64,000 bases of DNA from Devosia salina (GCF_019504385.1 NZ_CP080590.1:1530001-1594000), one strand, 5' to 3'; positions 44,369-53,545 are shown, counted from the first letter of the stretch. A program made the numbers and translations. Notes: generated by a model from the letters alone, not told the origin.

Positions 44369-47300
44369 ATGAATATCTCACCCCTTGCTGCGCTGAACCG
44401 GCCGACAAGCCGGGCAGGGCAGGGACAGCCATCATGGCGCGACCCGGCGAACCGCTCGCTTGAACAGCTCAAGATCCTCGCCACGCATCGCTATACGAAT
44501 CCCAAGTTGGTGACGGCGTGGGCGCTGACGGACGACGAGATTAAGCAGATCTACGTCGACAACAATGCCAAGGTGATCGCGAACTGGGGCGTCGAGCCGG
44601 ACGGGCCGTACTCTCATCTCTATACTGTCCAGCACCTAGGCGGTGCCTGCCTGCACCATGGCTGGTCAATCTTGCCGCAGGATCGACCGGGAACGTGGGG
44701 TGCTCCAGACGGCGGCGAGGCCCGCAAGCCGTCGCGCATTCCGTATTCGTACGAGTCGAAGGGCGGGTCGAAGGTCTTCTGGGAGCAATTCTATCCGGCG
44801 AAATGGCGCGATCGGCTCATGACCTTGCGCCAGTTCGTGCAGCTCCACGAACTGCTCGAGGCGAACCTTGCAATTCAGTGCTGCGCCGCCAGCGGCAACG
44901 CCAGAGCTTGGGACATCGACTGCCGTACGCCGGAAGTGGCCGAGGCCATCAAGCAACTTGCATTCAAGCATCTTGGCGCCACGCCATTCGTCCGCATCGG
45001 CAGCGCCCCAAAGCTCATGCTCATCTATCGAGTAGAGGGTGAGGAGGATCTGGCGCTGAAGAAGGAAACGATGGTTCTCGGCGATGCCGATGGCAATCCG
45101 GACCTCGACGACGAAGGGAAGCCGCTTAATATCGTCGAATATCTTGGCGAAGGCGCGATCATTACTGCTTACGGCGTGCACCACAAGACAGGCCGCGACT
45201 TCGACTGGTCGACTGGAACTTTGCATCCTGCAGCCGCGGGGCCCGAGCATGCGCCCATTGTCACCAAGGCGATGATGAGGGACTTCGTGAATGCCGTCCA
45301 GGCACTTCGCCCCATCATCAAGACCAGAGCCGGCGCCTCGTCGAATCCATTCGGTGGCAAGGCGACGATCACCGATTTCAGCGAGAAGAGAGACCATCAC
45401 GGCAGGCGCCTGTGGATTCCCAGCGCTGGCAGTGGCGACTGGACGGTGGACGAGAATGGCAACGTCGTCGATGGCGCAGAGCAGTGGCTGACGGATCAGG
45501 TCTGGGCGGCATGTGGGGCGAATGCCCACGACCTCGACCGTCTAGGGGTTCAAAACATAGAAGAGGGATTGATTTCCCTCGCGAAGCGCAAGCTCCTCAG
45601 CGTGCGTCGCGAGAACAAAGCCCTCAGCTCGGAGTCGGCGGTCGAGCGGGCCGTTGTCACCAAGCTCAAGCGTGCGGTCGAGAAGTGGAAAGCGTCCATC
45701 GCCAGCTTCGAGCGCGGCGATGGCTATCACAAGGCCACCGTGCCTTGGAAGGTCGCATCGGATGGCCGACGCCCGACACCCCAGCGCGTTCGATCTGAAC
45801 GCCCGGAGGACGGGTCGCTGGACTGGCTGCCGGTGGACACATGCCCCGTTGCGGCATTCTCCGACATCCAGCCGCGGGCGAAGACTACCATCGTCAAGAA
45901 GAAGGCCGAGGAGGTTTTTCGCGACTATGCGGCTAGGGCCCTGATCGATACGCAGGCGCAGCGCAAGGCCACAGGCGATGTCGTGTCGTCGGGCGTTCGT
46001 GGTCACATCGGTGCCTGGCTGATGGAATCGGTCTCGGTCTACCTGCAGCAGGAGACGAAGGAGCCTCAAGCGCCGTGGGTGCTGCGCGCCCCTACCGGTG
46101 CCGGCAAGACCGTTTCGGTCATCGTTTCACTGGCTGACTTCTGTCATGAGCACCCGCGCCAGCCGGGCGACGGCCCCATATTGCTGGTGCTGCCGACCCA
46201 CGCCAATGCCGACGAAGCCATCGCCATGGCCGAGCGCAACGGCATGATCGTGCCCGGCATGACCGAAGCAGAGGTCGTCGAGCTCATCGCCGAGGGGAAG
46301 AAGGCCGGCGTCAAGATCGCCCGCTTCCGCGGGCGCGAGGCCAGCGGCTGCCAGCGCAGCGCGGAGATGCGAGCACTGTCGGACAAGGGCATTCGCTCGA
46401 CTGGTCTGTGCGAAGCACGCGTCGAGGATGGCGATGCCCGTGACGCCCGCGAATCTTGGAAAGAAGGCAAGAAGCTGCCTTACAAGACTATTCAGTGCCC
46501 GTTCCGCGAGCGTGGTGAGTGCGAGTACTATCGGCAATTCAACGAACTGGAGACGGCCGACGTCGTCATCGTCGCCCATGCATACCTCACGCTGAATTCG
46601 CTGCCGAAGGAGCTCAAGAATCCCCGGGCTGTAATCATCGACGAGAGCACCACCTATCAGCTCCTGCAGCAGACGCGGTTCCCAGTCTCCACGCTGAACG
46701 CACCCCGTCAGAAGCCCTACGTGACGAAGCTCGACCGCAAGCTCAACCCCGGCGCCAGCGACGAACAGATCGCGGAATCGATGGTGCAGGACCGCGAAGA
46801 GCTTTGTGGCATCGTCACGAAATGGCTTCTCGACGGTCTCGATGTCGCCGCCGAGCTGATGAAGCACGACCGGTGCTATACGCTGCTGATGTCGGCGATC
46901 TCTGTCTGCGATCGCAGCCACATGCTCGACCGCAAGGTGCGCCCCGACCTGACCGCCATGCAGGTGGTCACGCTTTCCGAGGAGCCAGTGGGCCGTCATC
47001 TCATCGCCGAGATCCGCTTCTGGAAGACTGTCCGCGAGCGCATCGAATGGACGCGCGCCGGCACAGCCAAGGGCAAGCGCGATGCCAGGTGGCAAATGGT
47101 CATGGACTGGGAGACGAAGGAGACCGAGGAGGGCAAGCGCGTCGAGTGGACGCCCCATGTGCGCCTGAGCTGGCGCCGCGGTCCGAATTGGTCGGGCATT
47201 CCCATGTTGCTCCTCGACGCCAGCGCCAACGGGCGCATCATAGAAAAGACCTTCGGGTACAAGCCCGAGGTCCGCGACGTCGCCGCGCCGTTGCATGTGA

Positions 47301-48538
47301 GGTGCGTGGCAATGATCGAGCGCACCTGGGCGAACTCGGCCTTCGTCCCACGGCCCGATTCCGCGCCCGACGAGATCAAAGCCATCGCGCAGACGATTTC
47401 CGAAGCCCGCCGCCTCATCACCACCACGGCTGTCCTCTACGGTCATGGCCGCGTCCTTGTCGGCACCACCATCGCCGTTCGCGAGGTCCTGACCGGCGGC
47501 GGCTGGGTGCCGCCACCAAACATCGATTTCGTGCACTACGGCGCATTGCGCGGTCTCGACTTCGCCAAGGGCCATGTCGCGGCGATCAGCATCGGTCGCT
47601 CCGAGCAGCCAATCTCGATCGTTGATGGCTATGTCGCTGCACTGACATTCGACGACGACGAGCCCGAAGAGCCCTACGACGCCCTCGGCACCGGTATCAC
47701 GCAAGAGGGCAAGGTGCTCTTCCGCAAGCAAGGGTGGCGCACGATCGCCATGCGATCCGGGCAGGACGTCGAGCATCTTGTGCCGGAGATGCCCAAGCGA
47801 GAGGAGCGCTGGCCCGATGGCCAACTGAAGGCCACGCACCGTATGTGGGCCACGGAGCTTGAGGAGTCTTGGCGCGAGGAAGAGATCCGGCAATTCGTGG
47901 GTCGCTTGCGCCCGGTGTATCGCGGCGTCGACGATGATCTACCGCCACCTGTTTGGCTGGCTGTCGGCAAGATCCTGCCCGCGGGCATAGTCGTCGACGA
48001 GCTTGTTGAGATGCAGTCGATGATCAAGATCTCGCCGATGGCAGAGCTTGTTCGTCTCGGCGGCGGGGTGCTGGCTGACAATGTCACCCCGCGCATTCCG
48101 GGGTCACAGGATATCCTGCAGGGAAGCGATCTAGAAACGATGATCAAGGCGACACTGCCCAGCGACAAGCGCTTCCTAGAGCGGTTCGCCGGTGCGTTCC
48201 AAAGCGTGGGTTATGAGCTTGCATCCGCACCTGGTCGCCGGCGCCGCGCGCTGATACTGGCGGGCTGGATCGACGGCGATCCTGTTGACGCCTGGCTTGC
48301 GCTGAGCGAGCGTCACGGCGAACTGCCTCAAGATCTCGTCGAGAAACCAGCACGGCTGGCGGCACCGGTTGCGAAGCGGAAGCCAGCCGACAAGCGCGAC
48401 GTCAATCGCGACGATCAAGCTGCGCTCGAGGCTGAGGTCAGCAGGCTGCATCGCGAGATGGATGCCGAAATTCCGCGGTCGGAGTTCGAGATCAGGCTAG
48501 GTCGCGGAGATTACTTGCCCGGTGCCGCAACTGGCTGA
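44369..48538 (+). CDS. Primase-polymerase / Fe-S helicase fusion (phage or plasmid replication protein)
   Basis: 1389 residues. The N-terminal third resembles a bifunctional archaeo-eukaryotic primase-polymerase domain, with the acidic RAWDIDCRTPE near residue 180 and IITAYGVHHKTGRDFDW near 270. The middle starts a helicase: Walker A LRAPTGAGKTVSV at about 572-584, VLPTHANADEAI, and a DEAH-like box VIIDEST near 755. Between them four Cys (GCQRS, GLCEA, IQCPF, GECEYY, about residues 660-720) are spaced like the Fe-S cluster of DinG/XPD helicases. The C-terminus has QFVGRLRP, a motif VI-like element. Likely primes and unwinds the element's DNA. Start codon support is weak; a later Met is possible. 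Confidence 0.8.
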   Translation: MNISPLAALNRPTSRAGQGQPSWRDPANRSLEQLKILATHRYTNPKLVTAWALTDDEIKQIYVDNNAKVIANWGVEPDGPYSHLYTVQHLGGACLHHGWSILPQDRPGTWGAPDGGEARKPSRIPYSYESKGGSKVFWEQFYPAKWRDRLMTLRQFVQLHELLEANLAIQCCAASGNARAWDIDCRTPEVAEAIKQLAFKHLGATPFVRIGSAPKLMLIYRVEGEEDLALKKETMVLGDADGNPDLDDEGKPLNIVEYLGEGAIITAYGVHHKTGRDFDWSTGTLHPAAAGPEHAPIVTKAMMRDFVNAVQALRPIIKTRAGASSNPFGGKATITDFSEKRDHHGRRLWIPSAGSGDWTVDENGNVVDGAEQWLTDQVWAACGANAHDLDRLGVQNIEEGLISLAKRKLLSVRRENKALSSESAVERAVVTKLKRAVEKWKASIASFERGDGYHKATVPWKVASDGRRPTPQRVRSERPEDGSLDWLPVDTCPVAAFSDIQPRAKTTIVKKKAEEVFRDYAARALIDTQAQRKATGDVVSSGVRGHIGAWLMESVSVYLQQETKEPQAPWVLRAPTGAGKTVSVIVSLADFCHEHPRQPGDGPILLVLPTHANADEAIAMAERNGMIVPGMTEAEVVELIAEGKKAGVKIARFRGREASGCQRSAEMRALSDKGIRSTGLCEARVEDGDARDARESWKEGKKLPYKTIQCPFRERGECEYYRQFNELETADVVIVAHAYLTLNSLPKELKNPRAVIIDESTTYQLLQQTRFPVSTLNAPRQKPYVTKLDRKLNPGASDEQIAESMVQDREELCGIVTKWLLDGLDVAAELMKHDRCYTLLMSAISVCDRSHMLDRKVRPDLTAMQVVTLSEEPVGRHLIAEIRFWKTVRERIEWTRAGTAKGKRDARWQMVMDWETKETEEGKRVEWTPHVRLSWRRGPNWSGIPMLLLDASANGRIIEKTFGYKPEVRDVAAPLHVRCVAMIERTWANSAFVPRPDSAPDEIKAIAQTISEARRLITTTAVLYGHGRVLVGTTIAVREVLTGGGWVPPPNIDFVHYGALRGLDFAKGHVAAISIGRSEQPISIVDGYVAALTFDDDEPEEPYDALGTGITQEGKVLFRKQGWRTIAMRSGQDVEHLVPEMPKREERWPDGQLKATHRMWATELEESWREEEIRQFVGRLRPVYRGVDDDLPPPVWLAVGKILPAGIVVDELVEMQSMIKISPMAELVRLGGGVLADNVTPRIPGSQDILQGSDLETMIKATLPSDKRFLERFAGAFQSVGYELASAPGRRRRALILAGWIDGDPVDAWLALSERHGELPQDLVEKPARLAAPVAKRKPADKRDVNRDDQAALEAEVSRLHREMDAEIPRSEFEIRLGRGDYLPGAATG

Positions 48539-48579
48539 TCGGCATTGCCGGATGCATGGGCGCGGGCGAGGCTGCGCTC

Positions 48580-48984
48580 ATGAGGATCGATCTAGACTAT
48601 GACAGCAGCCAGTTCGCCGCCGAAGCTGCGGCGTACATCGACACGACCGTACGCCCGGCTATTTCGGCAGGGTTGGAGGCCGCCGCAGATAAGGTGCGGC
48701 AGGAGTTGACAGCGGAGCTCGAGCGCGATCTCGACATGCCTGTCGACTTCACCAAGCGCGGCATCTGGATCTACAAGTCAGGCACAAGGCAGGACGACAT
48801 CGAATTCACGGTCTTCGTCCGGTCGATGCAGTCGCAGTACCTCAAGTACCAGATCGACGGCGGTGTTCGTCGCGCCGGCGACTATCAACACCGTATTGCG
48901 GCGACTGCCCGGTGGACGGCAGGGGGAAGGTGGGGGACGCCGTTGTATCCAACCATGCCGATATCGATGTCGGGAAATAGGTGA
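48580..48984 (+). CDS. Unknown protein of the mobile region
   Basis: 134 residues from ATG 48580 with GAGG ten bases upstream. The first 50 residues are an acidic amphipathic helix region (SQFAAEAAAYIDTTVRPAIS, AAADKVRQELTAELERDLDM), followed by a mixed part with VDFTKRGIWIYKSGTR. The general look is like small phage tail or head-completion proteins, but I cannot name a family. The gene follows the replication fusion by 41 bp and may be co-transcribed with it. The end (RWTAGGRWGTPLYPTMPIS) looks less conserved. Confidence 0.55.
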   Translation: MRIDLDYDSSQFAAEAAAYIDTTVRPAISAGLEAAADKVRQELTAELERDLDMPVDFTKRGIWIYKSGTRQDDIEFTVFVRSMQSQYLKYQIDGGVRRAGDYQHRIAATARWTAGGRWGTPLYPTMPISMSGNR

Positions 48985-49246
48985 GGGCCAGCGCTGGAAA
49001 CACTGGCCCTCGAATTCTGCGACTGACGATCGCGGACAGTCAGGAATATACGCTGGGCAGCAGCATGCGACAAGAGGCCCCGCGATCTTCGATATTTCTG
49101 TTACCTCCGTGGACGTGTCCTGAGGGAGTAACGGGGCTGTCGTGAATTCCATGTCGGACGCGTCCCAGGATCGACGCTGGCAGGGTCAAACCGCCGCCGA
49201 TGGGGCACGGGTCGATCTCGCACCTTTCATGCCCGCAAAATTGATC

Positions 49247-49609
49247 CTAGGCATCGTGGCGGGTGGTCGGCATCGCTGCATGCGACGGCACGAAAGACGG
49301 CCAGCGATGTTCTGGCCGCGGCGCCAACGCCTTGAGCAGCGCCGCACGACTGGCATCGGCATCGAAGCCAAGGCGGTCGACGAGAACGCGGTGAGCTGCG
49401 CTCAGGATCGCTGACATCGTGATCGCGGGCTCCCCACCAGATCGAGCTGCTTCAATGTTGACACCAGCGCTCGCTGCGTAGCTGACCGCCTCGACGATGG
49501 CGTTGTGCACCTGGGCGCTGTTGGGAATGCCGGCGGCAGCCGCAGCGGCGCGCTGCGCCCGCTTGCGCTCGCGGTCATGGCGACGGATCTCGGCGATTGT
49601 GCGTGGCAT
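49247..49609 (-). CDS. Unknown basic/Ala-rich protein
   Basis: 120 residues from ATG 49609 with GGAGGG eight bases upstream. The N-terminus is strongly basic (RTIAEIRRHDRERKRAQRAA), followed by an Ala-rich helical part with two short similar helices. It could bind nucleic acid. Not recognised. It faces the replication genes on the other strand. Confidence 0.6.
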   Translation of the reverse strand: MPRTIAEIRRHDRERKRAQRAAAAAAGIPNSAQVHNAIVEAVSYAASAGVNIEAARSGGEPAITMSAILSAAHRVLVDRLGFDADASRAALLKALAPRPEHRWPSFVPSHAAMPTTRHDA

Positions 49610-49795
49610 GTGCTGCCCTCCGATTCGATGAGGCGAAAATGTCCACCGCCGCAGCAAGGCACAACGGCAATGTCCACGGACGTGTCCGGCCACCGGCGGC
49701 AGGTGAGCTAAGGCCGTCCCGCTACGCTCATGAAGGGCAGGGTGCTGAGGCAGCAGCGCTAGCGTATCATCGACATAGTCAGCGCAATGCCATCA

Positions 49796-49822
49796 CTTCC
49801 CCCGCGTAGCGGGGATCGGCCC
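49796..49822 (+). repeat. Single type I-E CRISPR-repeat-like sequence
   Basis: CTTCCCCCGCGTAGCGGGG followed by ATCGGCCC. The stem CCCCGC/GCGGGG with a 3-base loop, the leading pyrimidine run and the trailing GGGATxGxCC resemble type I-E repeats. No second copy about 61 bases on either side and no cas gene is visible, so this is not an array. Confidence 0.4.
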
Positions 49823-49979
49823 ATCTTAAAATCAGAATCAACTCGGCTGTCGGCGTAGTGCCCTGCGCCTCGGAGAGGCGCGCTATCATGATGCAACGAT
49901 AGCCCTGCTCACCCGAGTGCGAATGGTGGCCCAGCGGGCCACCAGAGCCAACGCTGCCCTCGCGCGCGTGCGTGCGTCT

Positions 49980-50092
49980 GTAAGCTATCTATAAGTAAGA
50001 TCTCTATATAGCAACCCGAACTTTATGAAACTTCAGCGGCTCTTGCTTATTTCATCGGCTCTGCATATCTTAATAGTGGACGTAAAACGCGG
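49980..50092. other. AT-rich region, candidate origin or promoter of the Rep-like gene
   Basis: Lower GC than its surroundings, with TATATAG at about 50005 and the repeat CGGCTCT at 50037-50043 and 50056-50062 (19 bp apart), each followed by a T/A-rich tail. Iteron-like spacing beside a Rep-like gene suggests an origin, but only two short copies exist. Confidence 0.3.
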
Positions 50093-50096
50093 GTAA

Positions 50097-50939
50097 ATGG
50101 ATATGCCAAGCATCGCCGTCTCTGTGCCTCTTGCCCTTGCCTCAGGCCGCATGCTGACCGGCCTGACCGCGCCGGCTTATCGTGCTGCGCTGGTGCTGAT
50201 CAGCCGCGCTGGCAACGGCAGCTCATTCAGCATCACGAAGCCCGAGCTCGAGCAGTTGGCCGGCCTGCGCCTCGATAACGCCGACCGCTTACTCGAGCGC
50301 CTGCGGTCCTCGACCCTCGCTGTGGACGGCGTCGCTGTCCCGGCATTCGATTCCATCGAATACACACCCGGCGTCCAGAAGCGCCTTGCCGGCATCATCA
50401 GCGGGACGATATCGCCGGAATTCATGGACGAGATCAGCCGCCTGCAATGGCGCGGCCAGAAGGTCAGCTTGGACACCGGCGAGCTGGTGAAGCTGACCAC
50501 TGTGCCTGGCATCCTGCTGTGGCTCAGGCTGGCCATCGAGAGGCAGTCAGGCAGCAACGAGGACTTTCGCCTGCGCCTGACCGACATGGATGCCGTGGCC
50601 ATCTTTGGCCCCTATGCCCAACGTGCCGCCATCAAGCGCACCACCAAATCCGAAGGGACCTTTCAGTGGACGAGCCTGTCTCGAATCCATGAGCAGCTCA
50701 TTGCGCCCGCCGTCAAAGACCTTTGGACGGCGATCGATGGGCAAGTCGTCGACGCTCGCCCTGCAGTGCCCGAGAGGGGCAGGGGGCGGGCATGGTCATA
50801 TGTCGAGATCAGCATGTCCAAGCTGCGAGCAGTGCCGTCGCTGCGCGAGCTGAATGAAGCCATGAAGGCGAAGGCTGAATACGATGAGCGGAAGCACATC
50901 GTCACGGATCCGGCAAAGGCCCGTGAGGCCGATGGATAA
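50097..50939 (+). CDS. Putative replication initiator protein (two winged-helix layout)
   Basis: 280 residues. An N-terminal helical part (FSITKPELEQLAGLRLDNAD, RLLERLRSSTLAV) and a second part with IFGPYAQRAAIKRTTKSEGT and WTSLSRIHEQLIAPAVKDL resemble the paired winged-helix domains of RepA/Rep_3-type plasmid initiators. The family call is from layout only. Start is ATG 50097 or 50103. Upstream lies an AT-rich region with short repeats, the usual place for an iteron origin. An alternative is a phage transcription or replication regulator. Confidence 0.55.
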   Translation: MDMPSIAVSVPLALASGRMLTGLTAPAYRAALVLISRAGNGSSFSITKPELEQLAGLRLDNADRLLERLRSSTLAVDGVAVPAFDSIEYTPGVQKRLAGIISGTISPEFMDEISRLQWRGQKVSLDTGELVKLTTVPGILLWLRLAIERQSGSNEDFRLRLTDMDAVAIFGPYAQRAAIKRTTKSEGTFQWTSLSRIHEQLIAPAVKDLWTAIDGQVVDARPAVPERGRGRAWSYVEISMSKLRAVPSLRELNEAMKAKAEYDERKHIVTDPAKAREADG

Positions 50940-51010
50940 AATGCCGCCGATGCCCTCCGGACTTCACCAGGAGAATGGTGCTATCACCATCTCAACCAAG
51001 GAGGGCGCGC

Positions 51011-51229
51011 ATGCATATCACCGATACCGAAATGGGTCTCGCGATGGGCTTTGCCAGCCGCATCCGGCAGGACCAGCGCGCAGCGCAGGCAGTCGTCGCC
51101 GGTCGTGATGCCGAGATCAATCGCCTACGCCGCCGCATCCAGCAGCTTGAGCGCGAGAACGGCCAGCTGATCGCGGAGCGGGCAGGGCGGCATCAGCAGC
51201 GCATCGCCGCCTATCTCGCCAAGCACTGA
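51011..51229 (+). CDS. Small coiled-coil protein
   Basis: 72 residues from ATG 51011, which has a strong AAGGAGGG ribosome site. After a short lead (TDTEMGLAMGFASRIRQDQR), the sequence EINRLRRRIQQLERENGQLI is a clear leucine-zipper-like coiled coil. Function unknown. The gene ends before a strong bidirectional terminator. Confidence 0.75.
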   Translation: MHITDTEMGLAMGFASRIRQDQRAAQAVVAGRDAEINRLRRRIQQLERENGQLIAERAGRHQQRIAAYLAKH

Positions 51230-51250
51230 TCGCTGATAGCATGGAATCGA

Positions 51251-51275
51251 AAGGGGCCCGCGAGGGCCCCTTCTC
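51251..51275. terminator. Bidirectional rho-independent terminator
   Basis: Perfect 9 bp stem AAGGGGCCC/GGGCCCCTT around a GCGA tetraloop, followed by pyrimidine-rich TCTCTT, between two convergent genes. Confidence 0.85.
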
Positions 51276-51755
51276 TTATGCGGCGATGAAATCGAGCTTG
51301 GCTTCGGTATCGTCCCGCCGCGCTCGCTCCATCCTGACCGATCTCTGGTAGTCAGCCACCGCCGCCGGGTCATGAGCAAGTAGCCCCGGCATTGGACGCT
51401 GTCTCCTGATATGAGCCGCCAAAGCCACATCGCTCGCCACGGCGACTCGACACAGCATCGGCCTAGGCAGGGCCATCAGCCATTCCAGATCAGCCTCGCG
51501 CAGGCGCTGGACGGCATCGGCCGGGGGATTGCTGCCGGCAGCGAAATGGCTGGCGACGGTCCTCAAGGCGGCGATGTGCTCGGCATCACCGGTGTCAGCC
51601 GCTGTGCCTGCCGGATCGACATCCGGCTCCAGCACCGGTGCCGGCATCGCCACCAGCCGGCTGATCCACCGCACCCCATCGAAGAATCGTTCGGTCACGA
51701 ATCGGGGCAGGGCGGCGAGCATGGCGCGAATCGATCTCAGTATCTGTTTCAGCAT
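51276..51755 (-). CDS. Unknown protein
   Basis: 159 residues from ATG 51755 (GGAGG about 5 nt upstream). A basic, hydrophobic N-terminus (LKQILRSIRAMLAALPRFVT) could be an amphipathic membrane anchor. The middle is acidic (EPDVDPAGTAADTGDAEHI), and the C-terminus is helical and basic (ADYQRSVRMERARRDDTEAK). No family recognised. It is convergent to the coiled-coil gene. Confidence 0.6.
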   Translation of the reverse strand: MLKQILRSIRAMLAALPRFVTERFFDGVRWISRLVAMPAPVLEPDVDPAGTAADTGDAEHIAALRTVASHFAAGSNPPADAVQRLREADLEWLMALPRPMLCRVAVASDVALAAHIRRQRPMPGLLAHDPAAVADYQRSVRMERARRDDTEAKLDFIAA

Positions 51756-52054
51756 CAAAGCCTCCGTTTTCGATGCCGAAAGATGGCATCGAGGCCAGCA
51801 AGAAACCACCCCTCGCAACTTTGTGATCGGCGCGTGGCAAATCTGCCACACCAGCCCGACAGGCCCTCTCCCATATGAATGTGATCAAAATTGTTGACAC
51901 CATTTCAGAGCGAAATCAGGACCTTTCCGGCGGTTTCTTCGACATTTGATCAAAATTAACCTTTGAGTTTCTCGAAAGCTAGGCGAGCATCGAATCATGC
52001 AGTCAAGACCTGAACCTGTTTTGCACAGCACAGACTGACATCGGAAAGACCACA
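51756..52054. promoter_or_regulatory. Divergent control region with paired TGATCAAAATT repeats
   Basis: An 11-base direct repeat TGATCAAAATT occurs at 51882-51892 and 51947-51957. A TTGACA -35-like hexamer follows the first copy at 51894-51899. It sits before the long rightward operon of overlapping small genes and is the likely promoter and operator of that operon. Confidence 0.5.
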
Positions 52055-52402
52055 ATGACAAACGCGAAAAATGCGCCTTCAGGCGCCACGGAATCGCTCG
52101 CCTTGGAAAAGGCTGCAGCCGACCTCATCACCATTCACAGGGACGCGCTGCAGTGCGCGATCGAGCTGCTGGAAGAAGGCATGCGCCAGCAATTCGGGTG
52201 GCAGACCAAAGAGACTGCGCCCATGACGCTTGCGAAGTTGCTCTTCCGCGCCAGCCGCCGCCCCGACGTCGAGTATCCGGGACTCGGCGACATCATCGAC
52301 GCCTACGACATGATGACCACGATCGCGGCCACGCCAGCGGTCAACGACAGCTCTCCAGAAGGCATCGCCCGGCTGCGCCTGGCATCGAGGAGGGCACGCT
52401 GA
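52055..52402 (+). CDS. Unknown protein, first gene of the compact rightward operon
   Basis: 115 residues, helical and acidic in the middle (LITIHRDALQCAIELLEEGM), with an Arg-rich end. No family recognised. It opens a chain of about a dozen genes that overlap by 1 or 4 bases through 57926. Confidence 0.6.
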   Translation: MTNAKNAPSGATESLALEKAAADLITIHRDALQCAIELLEEGMRQQFGWQTKETAPMTLAKLLFRASRRPDVEYPGLGDIIDAYDMMTTIAATPAVNDSSPEGIARLRLASRRAR

Positions 52403-52797
52403 TGGAAAAGATCACCAAGGCCTTCCTTGCCGACCGCATCGCCGCCGGTGCCACCCACAAAGATCTCGTCGGCATCACCGGCCTCGGCCGGAGGCAAGTG
52501 TATGACCTGCTGGCCCACCATGGGCTCAGTTACGGCCGTCGTGGCGCGGCGCGCAAGTTGCCGCCTCTCGCCGAGATCGTGCGCCGCATCGAAGCTGGCG
52601 AGCATCCCCGCGACATTGCCGCCGAGTCCGGTGTCACTACTTCTGCAGTCCACGTCGCAGTGAAGAAAAAGGGCCTCTCCGTCGCCGACATCCGCGAAGG
52701 GCGCCATCTCAAGCGTACTCGCCGACCGGGCCGGTGCGGCTTCCCGGATTACGTCTTTGGCCTGCGGCCCGGCCACGGCCTCGGGGGCTCGAAATGA
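52402..52797 (+). CDS. Helix-turn-helix protein
   Basis: 131 residues. Two HTH-like segments are visible: THKDLVGITGLGRRQVYDLL and IEAGEHPRDIAAESGVTTSA. The rest is basic. It begins on the last base of the upstream stop (TGATG), so it is translationally coupled. The tandem HTH layout suggests DNA binding, perhaps a small phage regulator or terminase-small-subunit-like protein. Confidence 0.65.
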   Translation: MEKITKAFLADRIAAGATHKDLVGITGLGRRQVYDLLAHHGLSYGRRGAARKLPPLAEIVRRIEAGEHPRDIAAESGVTTSAVHVAVKKKGLSVADIREGRHLKRTRRPGRCGFPDYVFGLRPGHGLGGSK

Positions 52798-53039
52798 TGG
52801 CGCCTGCCACCCTTGTTGACGAGCCGTATTGGGTAGCCCGGCACAACGCCGGCGACCGTTCGATGGCCCTCGGCCTCTTTCGCCTGCGCGAAATCGACCA
52901 GGCGAAAGAGGCCGAGGGCGTCGATCGCATGATCCACGACTGGCTCGGCGAGCTCGCCGCCAGCGATCATACGCCGGAATTGAACCGCGTCGACCGCGCT
53001 GCGACCGAGCTCGACCGCGCATGGAAAGGAGCCAACTGA
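52794..53039 (+). CDS. Unknown small protein
   Basis: 81 residues, acidic, with a helical central part (REIDQAKEAEGVDRMIHDWL). The start at 52794 overlaps the previous stop by 4 nt; the next Met (52797) is an alternative. No family recognised. Confidence 0.55.
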   Translation: MMAPATLVDEPYWVARHNAGDRSMALGLFRLREIDQAKEAEGVDRMIHDWLGELAASDHTPELNRVDRAATELDRAWKGAN

Positions 53040-53545
53040 TGGCCCTCACTCGCGACCAGATCGAAGAGCTGCGGCTCGAAATGAAGCGCCCCGATCACCG
53101 CAGCATGGCCGAAGTCGCGATAGACCTCGGCACAACCAAGGGCGTTATCGCCGGGGCTTTTGCCCGCGCCGGCATCAAGATCGGCGGCAATGACGTCCGC
53201 GCCCGTCTCGAAGGCCAGCGCGACCGGATCGAAGCCTTGGCAGCGATGAATGTCAGTGCCTGGGGGATCGCCCGGGAACTGGGCTGCAACGATGGCACCA
53301 TCCGGTCTTTCTGCGATCGGCACGGCATCGCACTGCATGTGCGGGTGCCCCAGCCGCGGCCGAAGGACAAAGCCATTCGCGAATCCATGAAGGGTCTGTT
53401 CGGCAAGCAGCGCCCTCTGAGCCAGCGTGATCGCGACGAGATGCGCCGCTTGGCTGATGAAGCCATCGCCGCCGGCAGGATCACCCGCTGCCCGCCGGGG
53501 CACGCGATCGGCACCAAGACCTTTTTCCGCGAGGAGTATGCGTGA
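53039..53545 (+). CDS. HTH protein of the mobile operon
   Basis: 168 residues with repeated HTH-like units: DHRSMAEVAIDLGTTKGVIA and ALAAMNVSAWGIARELGCND. The layout resembles GcrA- or Trp-repressor-like small regulators (GcrA is a cell-cycle regulator in alphaproteobacteria and its relatives occur in phages), but the match is only by look. Starts on the last base of the upstream stop. Confidence 0.65.
   Translation: MALTRDQIEELRLEMKRPDHRSMAEVAIDLGTTKGVIAGAFARAGIKIGGNDVRARLEGQRDRIEALAAMNVSAWGIARELGCNDGTIRSFCDRHGIALHVRVPQPRPKDKAIRESMKGLFGKQRPLSQRDRDEMRRLADEAIAAGRITRCPPGHAIGTKTFFREEYA

Larger units (their letters stand above)
49610..50096. other. Gap upstream of the putative replication initiator
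   Basis: About 490 bases. It holds a lone CRISPR-repeat-like palindrome (49796-49822), a hairpin GCGCCTC/GAGGCGC (49865-49881), and a clearly AT-rich stretch from about 49980 to 50090 with CTATATAG and two CGGCTCT repeats. Confidence 0.5.

Noticed and set aside
46127..47893. A 588-residue reverse-strand frame inside the replication fusion gene
   Set aside because: It is a GC-rich antisense shadow; the forward frame has the helicase motifs.
49796..49822. A CRISPR array
   Set aside because: Only one repeat-like copy; no second repeat at about 60-base spacing and no cas genes in the window.
50097..50939. Phage integrase
   Set aside because: No Arg-His-x-x-Arg-Tyr catalytic set; the sequence fits winged-helix initiators better.
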